A stretch of DNA of 64,000 nucleotides from Guillardia theta CCMP2712 (GCF_000315625.1 NW_005434644.1:367841-431840); one strand, 5' to 3'; shown: positions 26,941 to 38,062, counted from the first letter of the stretch. Translations and numbers: made by a program. The notes: generated by a model not told the origin, from the sequence alone.

Positions 26941-28200
26941 CCGGGATCCGGCCTACCTTGCCATGCAAGCTCACAGTCGTCTTGTCGAGCGATGCTCACT
27001 GCAGCTGTTGGTTGCTTGAAGCATCTTCACCTTGCCATCACGCCCCTGCCTCTCGCCTTCTCTCTTGTTCTCCTGTCGCCAACGCTGCTGCCTGACAACC
27101 CTTGACTAGGCGATCCCTCGGAGCCTCCGATCGGCCGCGCCGGGCCGGGCGGGCCACTTCCAAAGTTCCGACTCGGCGACCGTCGGACTGCAGTGCCGCG
27201 GCCCAGGCTTGGATCGGAGCCGGCCGGCGCGCCGGCGCCCCCCGGCGCCCCCTCTCCCCGCCTTCAAGTACTCAAAGTTAAGCTCAAAGATCAGTACGAG
27301 GGCAATCATGGCAGGAGAGTCGAGGACTCGGAGGCTTGACCCTGACAATGTCGCCGCACTGGCCAACTTGGCAAACGGCGAGAAGAGTCGAGGTTGAAAG
27401 ACAGCGAGAACCAAACCCAATCTTGCCGACTGCTGTCCCCCAAACTTAACTGATACCTTCACTTAACTGCGCGCAGGACAATCATGGCATTCGGGGCCCC
27501 GTGCCGCCCGGCGGCCCGGCGGATGCCGGGCGGGGGTGACGGCGCCAGCGATACTAGGCTCAGTGGCCGCCGCCGAACTTCGGAAGGAATGAGAACTTTT
27601 GAACACTGGCATATGATACCGGAACTTCGGAATCAGAACTTGGCACCGGGCCGTAGCACCCCCGGGGGTGCTGTGCTGGCGCGGCTTGCAGTCAGGCCGG
27701 CCCTCCGTTTGCTCCGGGCCGAGCGCTGCCCGGTCCGGTCACCATGATTCCGGGCCATTATTCACGGTCACTGAATACTGTGACACTGATGTGAGATGCT
27801 GAAGTCCGGCCCGGAGTCCAGGATAACCCATCAGTGCCATTCGCCGGTGCCGTACTACCGTACAGTCGGCACGGTCTGGGGCCGGCGTACCGGATGCTTG
27901 AACTACGGTACGGTACACACGTTACAGCCTGGCAGTACATTGAAATCATCGGAATGACTCAAGTTGCCGGCCGCCGCGGCGGTCCTACCGTAGTACCGTA
28001 CTACTGAACTTCGGAACGGTGACTCCGCCTCCGGCGAGCGGCCCGGCCGCGGGCGGCCCGGCCCGGCAACCCTTCAGTCAAACTTGAATTTTCCGACAAA
28101 AAAAAAACCGTGACTGCAGTTTGACGTACCGTACGGAGGACCGGCGTACCGTCTCAAGTACGTTGACTAGCGACGGTCGGACAGCGAAAGGAGGATGCGG
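26941..28200. other. GC-rich repeat island
   Basis: No gene supported. It contains the inverted copy of the 215-bp repeat and CCGG-rich blocks with many CGTACCGTAC-type short palindromes (about 27840-28160). Confidence 0.55.
27266..27481 (-). repeat. Dispersed ~215-bp repeat, copy 2 (inverted)
   Basis: Reverse-complement partner of 1229-1441; see that entry for the shared landmarks. A short plus-strand frame here (ATG at 27308) is not preserved in the other copy. Confidence 0.65.
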
Positions 28201-28289
28201 CCCGTCACGTCAAGGGTATCTCCGATGATCATCGACCACAGGATGCGAAGGACCCTTACAAAGAGGGACGTATCGCTCACTGGGGCTCC

Positions 28290-28510
28290 CCCTGCCCTGC
28301 CCTGCCCTGCCCTGCCCTGCCCTCCGACTCAGGGGCTCCCCCTGCCCTGCCCGGCCCTGCCCTGCCCTGCCCTGCCCTGCCCTGCCCTCAGGGGCTCTTC
28401 CTTCCCACCCCTCCTCTCCCCTGCCCTCAGGGGCTCCGGGAGTCCCACTCCCCTCCCCTCAGGGGCTCCCCTGCCGCAGTGCCCTGCCCTGCCCTGCCCT
28501 GCCCTCAGGG
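28290..28510. repeat. CCTGC minisatellite with CAGGGGCT spacers
   Basis: Blocks of 4-8 CCTGC units are separated by CTCAGGGGCTCC-type spacers, forming a higher-order repeat. The long frame across it is repeat translation only. Confidence 0.85.
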
Positions 28511-29639
28511 GCTTCCCTTCACACCCCTCCCTCCCCCCCCCCCTCCTTCTTGAACAAGTAGTTCTCCGACTCAGAACGTTCTATCGTCTTCGCAACCCCC
28601 TTCCCTCGGGACTTTTCTCCCCCGTCTCTCACCTCGTATGTTCCTTTCTCCCTCTAGCCTCTTCACGTGATGAATTCTCCGTCTATCCTTTCTTCGTTTC
28701 TCCACGTGAAAGCGCAGAAACACATCGCTGTCCTTCCCATGCGACCCCCGCCTTCTCTTCATTTCGCTCTCAAGCACCCTTCCTAAACGCTCCTTGCAGG
28801 CGCCTTTCATAGACGGCTCATTATCAGCACGGTGAGCACGATCTGCCTCCATTATAAAGAGGCGGATCGCTCATTGCGGGTCTGACGGACCAGCGGTGTC
28901 TCCTCTTCGTAGTTGGACCATCACTGTACAGAGTGGTAACATGGCGAGAGGGTTGTCAAGCTCCCCCTTCGAATGGCTGAGGATACGGCTTGATGGAGAG
29001 CAGGCAAAGCAGAAGCAACGGCGCAGAGGAGAGTCGCTCGGTCGGGCATGTGTTTGGTCACGCTGATGGGAATCAAGAACGAGCTGGCTATAGAGGTTGA
29101 ATCAGAGATATGTGGTTCAGATAGAAAGATCCTTGACAGGACAGGCTCTGCTCGTCTATCAGGATGACATCGAAGATTATTTGGCTACCTTGCAGTGATT
29201 GGCAATTGCGATGCCGTTGTTATACGACGCAGAAGACGGTGAAAGTAGAATAAAACTCGAGTGTGATGTCAGGCAGGAAGATAATTGATCATGATAGAAC
29301 GTTGGAGATGAGTGAATCAACCATCAAATCTCCGATTCTAATTTGAAGCGTCACCGAATCGCGCGAGCACACCGAGCTCCTGGTCAAAGGAGCGAGGAAG
29401 TTCTTCACTTGATCGAGGACACGACCGAGGACACGCATGTTGACAGACTTTTGCGCCCTTGCAATGTTGCCATGTAGTCGCTGCTGCCACTGCATATGAG
29501 TGCAGCATCACGTCGCTCTCCCTACCAATCTTGCATCAACTCTCATCACTCGTCTCTCCCCAGCTTTCCCCATCTGCTCTGTGAGTTGTCTGGTTTTACT
29601 TTTTTTTATTACACTCCACCTCCTCTATACACACTTCCG
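28511..29639. other. Intergenic region with a fragment of repeat C
   Basis: About 28905-29085 on the plus strand matches the coding strand of repeat C (copies at 34970-35380 and 37103-37790) through GCTGAGGATACGGCTTGAT, GGAGAGCAG and GGGAATCAAG. It is a decayed third copy with a stop in the frame. 29580-29640 shares a 3' flank (ATTACACTCCACCTCCTCTA) with the gene ending at 33168. Confidence 0.45.
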
Positions 29640-30383
29640 TCATCGTTTCTCCTGCATGTGACGTATTTCCACTGCTGCTCCTTCCATAACGCTCCACACC
29701 TCCGTCCTGTCTCCCTGCTTCCCTCCCGGCCTCGTCCTCCCTCGTCCTCGCTGCCCTGGCCTTCCCTTCGCCCCCGCCTTCTTCTTCTCCGCAAAGCGCA
29801 CCATCACCCGATGCGCGTTCTCTGGTCGTAGCAGCTTGCTGATCGCCGCCCGGCTCTTCCCGTACGTCTCTGCGATGGTCATCTGCTTCATGGGGCTCTC
29901 CTCCTGTCCGGCCCTGTAGTAGAGCTGGATGATCTCGGCCTTCTCCTGGAGCGTGAGGCGCTTCTTGCCGATGCATGCTTGCCGGTGCGCCGTGCGCTCG
30001 ACGTCGCCCCACGCTCGCTTGGTGTTCTTGGGGTCATCGGGAGAGGAGCAAGCAGGCCCTGGACAGAGCCGCTGGTCAGCGTCTTGAAGGGAGGGCTCCT
30101 CCGTGTTTGAGGGTTGGGAAGGAGGGTCTTGCTTGCTGAGGAGGCAGAGGAGGCAGAGGTCCTCGTAAATCTCAGGCTTTGTCGTGCTGGAGGACGTGTC
30201 CTCGTGCCAAATTGCGTCTCCACACTCCAGGCAGGTGGGGGAGGAGAGGGGCTCGTGGAGGAGGTCGAAAATGTCAGGAGGGGAGCGAGGAGGAGGTTCC
30301 GTTTGTGATGAGATGTTGAGAGAGGAGGAGGGCTGGAGGAGAGCGAGGAAGTCAGGGGCAGGATCATCATGCATGGAAGCCAT
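29640..30383 (-). CDS. psq/CENP-B-type HTH protein, family copy 1
   Basis: 247 residues, no intron evident. Residues 51-80 carry C51xxC54 ... C77xxC80 (CLECGDAIW ... DLCLLCLLSK), a likely zinc-binding cluster. Residues 141-190 are a helix-turn-helix of the pipsqueak/CENP-B N-terminal type: KRLTLQEKAEIIQLYYRAG, then AETYGKSRAAISKLLRPEN. The tail KKAGAKGRPGQRGRGR resembles an AT-hook. It is presumably a DNA-binding protein. Pogo/Tigger transposases carry such HTHs, but there is no DDE catalytic domain in any copy here. The start is the first ATG, giving MASMHDDPAPDFLALL, which matches copies 3 and 5. Four sister copies lie within 10 kb. Confidence 0.78.
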   Translation of the reverse strand: MASMHDDPAPDFLALLQPSSSLNISSQTEPPPRSPPDIFDLLHEPLSSPTCLECGDAIWHEDTSSSTTKPEIYEDLCLLCLLSKQDPPSQPSNTEEPSLQDADQRLCPGPACSSPDDPKNTKRAWGDVERTAHRQACIGKKRLTLQEKAEIIQLYYRAGQEESPMKQMTIAETYGKSRAAISKLLRPENAHRVMVRFAEKKKAGAKGRPGQRGRGRTRPGGKQGDRTEVWSVMEGAAVEIRHMQEKR

Positions 30384-30668
30384 GGATGTCAAAGCGACTG
30401 AAGAGGCTACGTACCCTTCGTTCAATCGCTTTTTTCTAGGGACCCCACCCCCCTCTTTCCATACCCTGACATGATTTTATATTGCCATATTTTATGTGCA
30501 GCTGCCTCAGCAGTCACTGTTAGGAGGATGACCACCGGTGCTACGGACACAAAGGGGTCTGTGCACCGGTACTTTCTCCTGATATCCGGACGGGTCCTGT
30601 TGGTTGACGCGTCCTTGAGCGATACCAACAATGATGCGGCCCATTTGGATCGGAACAATAGATAGTTC

Positions 30669-30845
30669 TTGAGTACCCCCTTGAGCATAGCCCCCACCCC
30701 CGCGGCTGAAGGCGTGAGTACCCCTGAAACTAGCCTGACGTGATTTTTTAATATGAGTTATTGATAGGTCTTGAGTACCCCCTTGAGCATAGCCCCCACC
30801 CCCCGGCTGCAGGCTTGAGTACCCCTGGAACTACCCTGCCGTGTT
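30669..30845. repeat. Tandem duplication of a 102-bp unit
   Basis: Two units begin at 30669 and 30771 with TTGAGTACCCCCTTGAGCAT and differ at few positions. They directly precede the chimeric HTH gene. Confidence 0.8.
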
Positions 30846-30931
30846 TCGACACTCTCAATAATACAACTTTTAAGAGCGAAATCAAGTCTCTTAGGAAAGA
30901 CCTCCAAAAGAAACATGATCGAATCATTGAT

Positions 30932-31438
30932 ATGAGGCAGCGTATTAATGACCTGCATGATGATCTCGACGATGTGAACAGAAGAATCGATGACGCACTC
31001 GCAAGACTCAACGAGCGTGATTCTTCCTTTGACTACACTAAAGGCTTCTTCTACCTCACCCTTGGCCTCGATGCAACGAAGAGTTGTACACCAAGCGAGG
31101 TCACCAAGTATGAGTCCAGAAAACAACAAAACGCCGACAAGCGACTCCCAAGGCCTGCTTGCTCCTCTCCCGACGACCCCAAGAACACCAAGCGAGCGTG
31201 GGGCGACGTCGAGCGCACGGCGCACCGGCAAGCATGCATCGGCAAGAAGCGCCTCACGCTCCAGGAGAAGGCCGAGATCATCCAGCTCTACTACAGGGCC
31301 GGACAGGAGGAGAGCCCCATGAAGCAGATGACCATCGCGGAGACGTACGGGAAGAGCCGGGCGGCGATCAGCAAGCTGCTACGACCAGAGAACGCGCATC
31401 GGGTGATGGTGCGCTTTGCGGAGAAGAAGGTGATGTAA
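30932..31438 (+). CDS. Chimeric coiled-coil/psq-HTH protein, family copy 2
   Basis: From about 31153 (PACSSPDDPKNTK onward) this copy matches the family almost base for base through the HTH. Upstream, the Cys cluster is replaced by an unrelated coiled coil, SEIKSLRKDLQKKHDRII and INDLHDDLDDVNRRIDDAL. The frame is open back to 30761, but the first in-frame ATG is at 30932, so either the start lies there or an upstream exon exists. Family homology stops at EKK, where AAG is followed by gtgatgt and a stop. That could be a donor site, since the AT-hook-like tail is missing. It is either a new fusion gene or a truncated pseudogene. Confidence 0.55.
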   Translation: MRQRINDLHDDLDDVNRRIDDALARLNERDSSFDYTKGFFYLTLGLDATKSCTPSEVTKYESRKQQNADKRLPRPACSSPDDPKNTKRAWGDVERTAHRQACIGKKRLTLQEKAEIIQLYYRAGQEESPMKQMTIAETYGKSRAAISKLLRPENAHRVMVRFAEKKVM

Positions 31439-31842
31439 CAGAAAGCGAGCCTGAGGCGACGTTGAGCGAATGGCGCAGGTCTAGGGCTAGGCGGCGGCAG
31501 GAAGACAGATAGTTATTCTGCGAGAGGAGGCTTGAAGGAAGCCGCAAGGAGAGGAGGGCAAACAGATTGCAAACTTAATCAGAACGTGAGATGGAAAGGA
31601 CAAGGAGCTGAGCTGCCTGACAGAGACAGAGAACATTGGAGTGCAGTGTGAACAAGGGAACAAAGAGTGTAGAAGTGCTGAAAGATTCGTTACATTTTGC
31701 TCTGCAATGTGGGATAACAGATCCATCATCATCTTGTTCACCTGATCGCTTCCTGAAGCACCGGCCCCGAGCTGTCGGACCTTGACACCTATTGAAAGTT
31801 TGAAATAGGACCGGTGTCTTGACCAGCTCGGCAATTTGCCTG

Positions 31843-32801
31843 GACCGGTGGTCATCCTCCTACAGATGCCCGTCCATGCATGCACAAAAAAAACACTTCG
31901 GCCTCCGTGCTGACTTTTTTTTCTCCTCCTATCCAGGTTTTGCCGTCATCCGGGGGAGCAAGGAGCCCCGTGGGGCTGGAAAGAGGACGAGGACCTCGAA
32001 AGAGGACGAGGACCTCGAAAGAGGACGAGGACCTCGAAAGAGGACGAGGACCTCGAAAGAGGACGAGGGAGATTCCATATCTCGCAGGCCTTGGCCTCTT
32101 CTTCTCCAGGCACAGCACAAGACGTACCGCGCCATCCCCTCCTCTTCCTTGCTCAAGCTTCAAAGGGCACTCGTCTTCACCTGTGAGTCGCGGCGATGAG
32201 CTTCATCCGCACTGAAGCTGCCGCCCGCTGGTCGTCGCTGAGTGATGCGTGAGGCTCTTGATCTGCCTCATGTCAGCATGAGCAATGAAACCACGCTACG
32301 TCGCGTCGCCAAGCCGCGACATGACATTGACCACCACTGCTTTCTGCTGCAAGATGATACGTCCTGGTGGTCGGGATGAAGGCAGGCTCTCTCTCATGTG
32401 AGAGAGGCTGCTCGGGCGCCTCGGGGGGGGGGGCGGCTGGAGAGCTTGTGTGCTGCTGCCGGAGAGCTTGTCGTCGTACGGATGCGCTTTCGGTCTCTGC
32501 CATGCAGCTCTGACTCTCACAGGGAGCGCAGCGAAGCCCGTGTCTGGTGTGCGATGCTGCAGGCCTTGTACAGCACTCGGACGAGATCAGAGAGCCGCTT
32601 GAGACTTGAAGAGGGTGACATCTTGCAAAGCACACCTTGATGGCTGTACACAAGAGCCATGTGCTGGTCCAGCTGGAATCTGACAGATAGGCTCGCTGGT
32701 TGCCCGGAGCGACTTTATCTAGGGCTCGAGACGCACGACGAGAGCAGCATGCTTCTCGCCTCATCGCCAACGGTAATGGGTGAATGATGACCCTGATCTC
32801 C
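31843..32801 (+). repeat. Duplicated block B, copy 1
   Basis: About 960 bp nearly identical to 38063-38965. Both begin GACCGGTGGTCATCCTCCTA and end near GGGTGAATGATGACCCTGAT. Indels and amino-acid-changing substitutions break the apparent frames on both strands, so I treat it as non-coding. It precedes a minus-strand HTH gene in both places. Confidence 0.75.
31980..32070. repeat. 18-bp minisatellite inside block B
   Basis: Units of AAAGAGGACGAGGACCTCG type: five here but two in the other block B (about 38190-38222). Confidence 0.85.
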
Positions 32802-33167
32802 ATCTTTCTTAATTTGATTTTTCAATGATGACCCTGATCTTGTTGTGTGTGTTCTTGTGTCTGTTTGCATCGGGCCTCTGTTTTCTGGACTCACACCTTG
32901 CTACAAAAAATTCTGAACTTGCAGCCACGACTTACTTGTTGCTCACTTCAATGACGGTCAGCAATACTTGAAAACTACTTATAAGTATATAGAGCTATTG
33001 TAAACCAATGGTTGCCTCTGAGTCGCCTGTTGCTGCTGTCAAGATTTTTCCTTTCGCCCTCAGTTCAAAGCATACTCGATCCTCAATAACCATTCCATCC
33101 CACTTCCACGTAAGCTCATGCTTGGTGGGTTTTCAGGTTTACTTCTTCTTATTACACTCCACCTCCT

Positions 33168-33908
33168 CTATACACACTTCCGTCCTAAACCCTCCATAAC
33201 GTTCTGCATCGTCTCTCCTCCATGCGTCGTCTTCCAGGCAGCCTGTTCCATCTGATCTCCTTGCTTCCCTTCCAGCCTCGCCCTCCCTCGTCCTCGCTGC
33301 CCTGGCCTTCCCTTCGCCCCCGCCTTCTTCTTCTCCGCAAAGCGCACCATCACCCGATGCGCGTTCTCTGGTCGTAGCAGCTTGCTGATCGCCGCCCGGC
33401 TCTTCCCGTACGTCTCTGCGATGGTCATCTGCTTCATGGGGCTCTCCTCCTGTCCAGCCCTATAGTAGAGCTGGATGATCTCGGCCTTCTCCTGGAGCGT
33501 GAGGCGCTTCTTGCCGATGCATGCTTGCCGGTGCGCCGTGCGCTCGACGTCGCCCCACGCTCGCTTGGTGTTCTTGGGGTCATCGGGAGAGGAGCAAGCA
33601 GGCCCTGGACAGAGCCGCTGGTCAGCGTCTTGAAGGGAGGGCTCCTCCGTGTTTGAGGGCTGGGAAGGAGGGTCTTGCTTGCTGAGGAGGCAGAGGAGGC
33701 AGAGGTCCTCGCTGGACTCAGCACGGTCCTCGTGCCATATGGCCCCTCCACACTCCAGGCAGGCGGGGGAGGAGAGGGGCTCATGGAGGAAGTCATTGTG
33801 CAGAGGAGGGGGATGAAAGGGGTCATCTTGACATGGAGGGAGGCAGGAGGAGGGGTCGAGGAGAGCGAGGAAGTCAGGGGCGGAGGCGTGGAAGGGAGCG
33901 AGCAGCAT
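33168..33908 (-). CDS. psq/CENP-B-type HTH protein, family copy 3
   Basis: 246 residues. Same architecture as copy 1: N-terminal APDFLALL, CLECGGAIWHEDRAESSEDLCLLCLLSK, the identical HTH block and AKGRPGQRGRGR. The C-terminal end then diverges (MEQAAWKTTHGGETMQ). It lies behind block B copy 1, so block B and this gene form a ~2 kb unit repeated at 38.06-39.89 kb. Confidence 0.77.
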   Translation of the reverse strand: MLLAPFHASAPDFLALLDPSSCLPPCQDDPFHPPPLHNDFLHEPLSSPACLECGGAIWHEDRAESSEDLCLLCLLSKQDPPSQPSNTEEPSLQDADQRLCPGPACSSPDDPKNTKRAWGDVERTAHRQACIGKKRLTLQEKAEIIQLYYRAGQEESPMKQMTIAETYGKSRAAISKLLRPENAHRVMVRFAEKKKAGAKGRPGQRGRGRARLEGKQGDQMEQAAWKTTHGGETMQNVMEGLGRKCV

Positions 33909-36037
33909 GGGGTTGAGAGCTGAGGTATCGAGCTAGCAGGTGTCCACCGCAGAGGTCAAAAAACCAAATAAAAATCTTTAGATCTTCCGCTGCTTCTAGA
34001 TTTTACTCAACTCCTCACAAGGACAGTTGTTACTCTTACAAGTGTTTTAGGCGTGCTCTACATCGTTTTAGCCGCCCGCATCCGTCCCGGTACGTGGAGA
34101 AAAAAAAACTAAAAAACATCTACACGAGACTATCTTTTTTTTATTTGGCGAACCACCACGTTGTCATGGCCGCTGCTGTTGCACTTTTAATTTCTAATAG
34201 TTGGAGTCGGCCCTATTATTGTTATAAGAGACTAGATTGCAATCATTATTAATTAACTTACCACAGGAAGTCAATTATTAATATAAGTCAATCCCAATCC
34301 GTACCCTGTTATGCTGCCGTTGATTCAGACTGACGGAACAAAGATCAAGGCTTTAATGTAGAGTAGGACTGCGACAGGCAAGGTGGGCGTTCACTGACGA
34401 GCACAAAGAAATTCGCGAAACAGCCGCTCTGTGAAGTGAGTTGCGGATAGGACGAGGGAGGCGGAGCTCGTTTCAAGTTTAACTTGCAGGGTGAAAAGGA
34501 GATTGTGTTGTAGTCATCAGAGCGAAGGAGACACGAATCGTTCGAATCAAATTTTTCAGTCATATTCACACACACATCATCCAAGTCAATTGCAAGCAGA
34601 GGCTCTCCTCGCTCCTGTCTCTGAACTTTTCACGTTACCCATGCCAGTGTGACCAGGCGCAGTCGCTCGAGGTTGATGAGAGCTCTCAGGTCGTCTGGAC
34701 AGAAGTAAATGGATCCAAGGAATTGGGACCAGCCACAGGGGAGACTCGCGACGGCGGCGTCAAAGTTCGGGACTGGAAACATACAACTCTTCTTTGCATC
34801 TATCTAGAAGGATATATTGATGGGAGAGCAGACGTCCAAAACGAGCAAGGCTCCCGTCATAATTCATTTAGAGCCAACTTCCAGCATCTTTCTTCGGCAT
34901 CTCTCTTCCTGAGTCTGCATCTCCTGTGACAGGCAAAATTGCACAATAAGAACCTGCTTACTTACAACGCGATCCTGATAGCGACGTAGACAGCATCTCG
35001 GTCGCCCTGACCAGAGCTGTGGCCTATTCACACCTTGAGTCCTACATTTTCTCCAGACACATCCCCCCTGCCGCTCTTGGCTCCTGATCGCTCCGCCTGC
35101 TAGTACTTGATTTCCGTCAGCGACTCTCCTCACTCGGCGTCGTCTTCAGCGATATGAGCTGGGTCAAGCTTGACCCCCTCCCAACGTTTGCCAGGCAGAG
35201 TGATGGTACAATTGCCAACAGGAGGACAGAGGAGGACAGACCTCTCACCTCTCTACTAGAGCACAGGAGCCGTCTATGAAAGACGAAGACTGCAAGGAGC
35301 GACGGGGTGCAGAAAGGTGTGAAGGGAGGGACGAGAGTCAAAAGGGAGAAATTGAGTGCAACAGCACCAGCTCCTCGTCGACCAGAGCGAGGAGCAGGAT
35401 GAGGAGGGATGCCTGGCTGGCTGGGCGTGCGAGGTGGAGAGATTGTGGGGGAGGAGCAGGAGCCGTCTATGCAGATCGATGGCAGGAATCGGAGCGTACG
35501 GGAGGGGTATTTGAGAGCAGGAAGGTATGAAGCGAGTGCAAGAGAGATTGCAAGCAAGGACAATGAAGGCGTGTGATGGTGAGGGAGGAGGAGTGATCGA
35601 GCAAGCAGCAGGAGCGTGGAGGATGGGTGAAGGCGGCAGAAGATGTGAGGGATGAGACGGGAGTGACGTTCGGAGGCGAAGGGGGGTGGGGGGGGGGAAG
35701 AGGTCGACATCAGTGATACCTCTACTCGGGTGGATCCACTTACGAGGTCCTCACGTCCTCTTTTCGCTGTTTCGCTGTCCATTATTATAAAGATCTCCCT
35801 TACAATCTCCCGGACCTACATCTTTACTCCCTCCCGGGTCATAGGGGGCTAGGGCTAGCTAGACTAAAACTATAATACGGAGGTTATATTGGGTAATGAC
35901 AAAAACAAAAAAAACCCGGAACTAAAACCACTTTTTAAAACGACTTCCGAGACTTGACCCGCCGATCAATCATAGGAGGACGACCACCGGTCCAACATAA
36001 GTATCCTTCTCCAGCACCGGTGCTATCCTCCTCCTCC
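33909..36037. other. Intergenic region containing repeat C copy 1
   Basis: 34970-35380 aligns with 37100-37790 (e.g. GATATGAGCTGGGTCAAGCT and AGGAGCCGTCTATGAAAGAC). The minus-strand frame that is open in the other copy is broken here. 33950-34330 is AT-rich. The bases just before the next gene (35975) repeat GGAGGACGACCACCGG, a near match to the start of block B inverted. Confidence 0.5.
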
Positions 36038-36820
36038 ATGGCGCTTCCGCATGATCATGACCCGCCTCCTGATGCTTTTCCTGAATGTTTCCTCCGCGCC
36101 CCCTCCATCCCCCAGGACGACTCCAGCTCTCATCGCCAGCCGACTCCTGCTCTCGCCGCTGACCATGCACAGTCGAAGCGACCGGAGCCTCACCTCGAAT
36201 CATTCTCTTCCCACGCGTGCAGAGACTGCGGAGGAGCAGTATTGATCGACCAAAAGGATAAAACTGAGACGGACATCTGCCTCCTCTGCCTCCTCAGCAA
36301 GATCGATGCATCACCAGAAGAACAGCTAAAAACAGAACAGAACGACACTGAGCTCTTCTTAGACACCTCATCCCGCCCACATGAAAACCAGGACCCCAAG
36401 AATACCAAGCGAGCATGGGGCGACGTCGAGCGCACGGCGCACCGGCAAGCATGCATCGGCAAGAAGCGCCTCACGCTCCAGGAGAAGGCCGAGATCATCC
36501 AGCTCTACTACAGGGCCGGACAGGAGGAGAGCCCCATGAAGCAGATGACCATTGCGGAGACGTACGGGAAGAGCCGGGCGGCGATCAGCAAGCTGCTACG
36601 ACCAGAGAACGCGCATCGGGTGATGGTGCGCTTTGCGGAGAAGAAGAAGGCGGGGGCGAAGGGAAGGCCAGGGCAGCGAGGACGAGGGAGGGCGAGGCCG
36701 GAAGGGAAGCAGGGAGACGGGAAGGAGGAGGTGGGAGCCTCATCATCGCAAGGAAAGTCGAAGGCGATGGGGGAAGCGGGCCTTGGGGAGGCTGGGAGCT
36801 TGTATCAAGGAGGATGGTAG
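36038..36820 (+). CDS. psq/CENP-B-type HTH protein, family copy 4
   Basis: 260 residues from the ATG giving MALPHDHDPPPDAFPECFL. The Cys cluster is kept (CRDCGGAVLI...DICLLCLLSK) although the surrounding N-terminal half has diverged strongly. The HTH block and AKGRPGQRGRGRARPEGKQG tail are almost unchanged even at DNA level (a few synonymous changes such as AAT for AAC). The C terminus ends GSLYQGGW. The frame continues upstream to 35954, but the family start pattern supports 36038. Confidence 0.77.
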   Translation: MALPHDHDPPPDAFPECFLRAPSIPQDDSSSHRQPTPALAADHAQSKRPEPHLESFSSHACRDCGGAVLIDQKDKTETDICLLCLLSKIDASPEEQLKTEQNDTELFLDTSSRPHENQDPKNTKRAWGDVERTAHRQACIGKKRLTLQEKAEIIQLYYRAGQEESPMKQMTIAETYGKSRAAISKLLRPENAHRVMVRFAEKKKAGAKGRPGQRGRGRARPEGKQGDGKEEVGASSSQGKSKAMGEAGLGEAGSLYQGGW

Positions 36821-37102
36821 GGACTGGTAGAAGTTGATTGACGAAGCCTAGTAAACCTGATGACTCACAGAGCAGGGCTGCAAGGCAGTTGGAACAAAAG
36901 GGAGAAAAACAACAAGATCACAGTTTAGGAGCGAGCCATGGCTTTATCAGTAGAATCTTCCACAGTGCTTACTGTCGTCCTTGTCTTCTTCCTCATTCAT
37001 GACGTGATCATGTTTTCGTTTCATTTTGACCAAGAGCTGCCAGATGGAGATTTCATCGCATACCCGTCGGATAGCAATCAGGCCTCGTCGCCACCAGGTA
37101 GC

Positions 37103-37609
37103 TCAACCGTCGATGTCTCTCCTGATACAGTCAAAGACAGCATCTCCCATCTTGTTTGCCCTGACCAGAGCTGACAGCAACCGCTTCTTGTCGTGTCCAG
37201 CTTCCTCCTCCACAAACACACCCGATACCCCATCCTCACCTCTCTCCCGCATCTCTCCTGCGTGGTCAAGCTGCTTTTGGCTTCTGATCCACATGACAAA
37301 TCCGCCTGCTAGTACTTGATTCCCCTCAGCCTGATCGCATACCCGCCAAGCAACGTTTCTCTCAGCCATCTCCTCTGCTCCCCGTCCAGCCGTATCCTTA
37401 GCGATATGAGCTGGGTCAAGCTTGACCCCCTCCCAACGTTTGCCAGGCAGAGTGATGGTACAATTGCCAACAGGAGGACAGAGGAGGACAGACCTCTCAC
37501 CTCTCTCCTCCTCGTCTCTCCTGCTGGTCCGTCCTACCCGCACTGAGCGATCCGCCCCTTGCAGCATCAGCTCCTCCTCCTTCAGAGTACGATGAAAAGG
37601 GAGCAGCAT
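37103..37609 (-). CDS. Unknown protein from repeat C copy 2
   Basis: Open frame of 168 codons from the first ATG at 37609. It reads VGNCTITLPGKRWEGVKL, then AWRVCDQAEGNQVLAGGF, and a charged C terminus ending AVFDCIRRDIDG. I recognise no domain. The same region in copy 1 (34970-35380) has stops and indels, and a fragment lies near 28960. It may be a lineage-specific gene or a fortuitous open frame in a repeat. Confidence 0.35.
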   Translation of the reverse strand: MLLPFHRTLKEEELMLQGADRSVRVGRTSRRDEEERGERSVLLCPPVGNCTITLPGKRWEGVKLDPAHIAKDTAGRGAEEMAERNVAWRVCDQAEGNQVLAGGFVMWIRSQKQLDHAGEMRERGEDGVSGVFVEEEAGHDKKRLLSALVRANKMGDAVFDCIRRDIDG

Positions 37610-38062
37610 TGAAAAGCATGGCGAGGAACATCTTGCTCCAGCCAGGAACGAGGAGAGATATGGGAGGGGGGAGAGCACAGGAGCCGTCTATGAAAGACGA
37701 CGATGCAAGTGGCGTCTTCGAGGGGTGTTTGAGAGTAGGAAGGTGTGAAGGGCGGGACGAGAGTCAACAGGGAGGAGCCGAGCGATTCCAATGGTGTGTG
37801 ATGGCAAGGGAGGGAGAGGAGGATTGAGTGAGAAAGACAGGTTTGTCATCATGACGCTTACCTCTGTAACCATCTGCCACACAGACAATGATTGAAATAA
37901 AGCAATGGACGACCCAGCATTTCATTCCAACTCCAGTTCGGCAACCTGCTTGACACACAACATCTTTCACAAACACTCCATTATCCTTGATATAACTTCA
38001 TACTCCTTCTCCCCTCCAGCCACCTTCACTCCACCTCCTTCGGCAATCTGAAGGCAGGGCCT

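Noticed and set aside
27209-27397. Small plus-strand frame inside the 215-bp repeat
   Set aside because: The frame is not preserved in the related copy at 1229-1441.
28195-28812. 205-codon frame rich in Pro-Ala-Leu-Cys
   Set aside because: Generated by the CCTGC minisatellite.
32273-32803. Minus-strand frame conserved in both copies of block B
   Set aside because: Conservation is that of the whole duplicated DNA. Changes between copies alter residues freely and a frameshift separates the C-terminal parts.
35117-35782. 221-codon minus frame with a hydrophobic leader-like stretch
   Set aside because: The stretch arises out of frame from repeat C; the flanking sequence is low-complexity and not maintained in the other copy.
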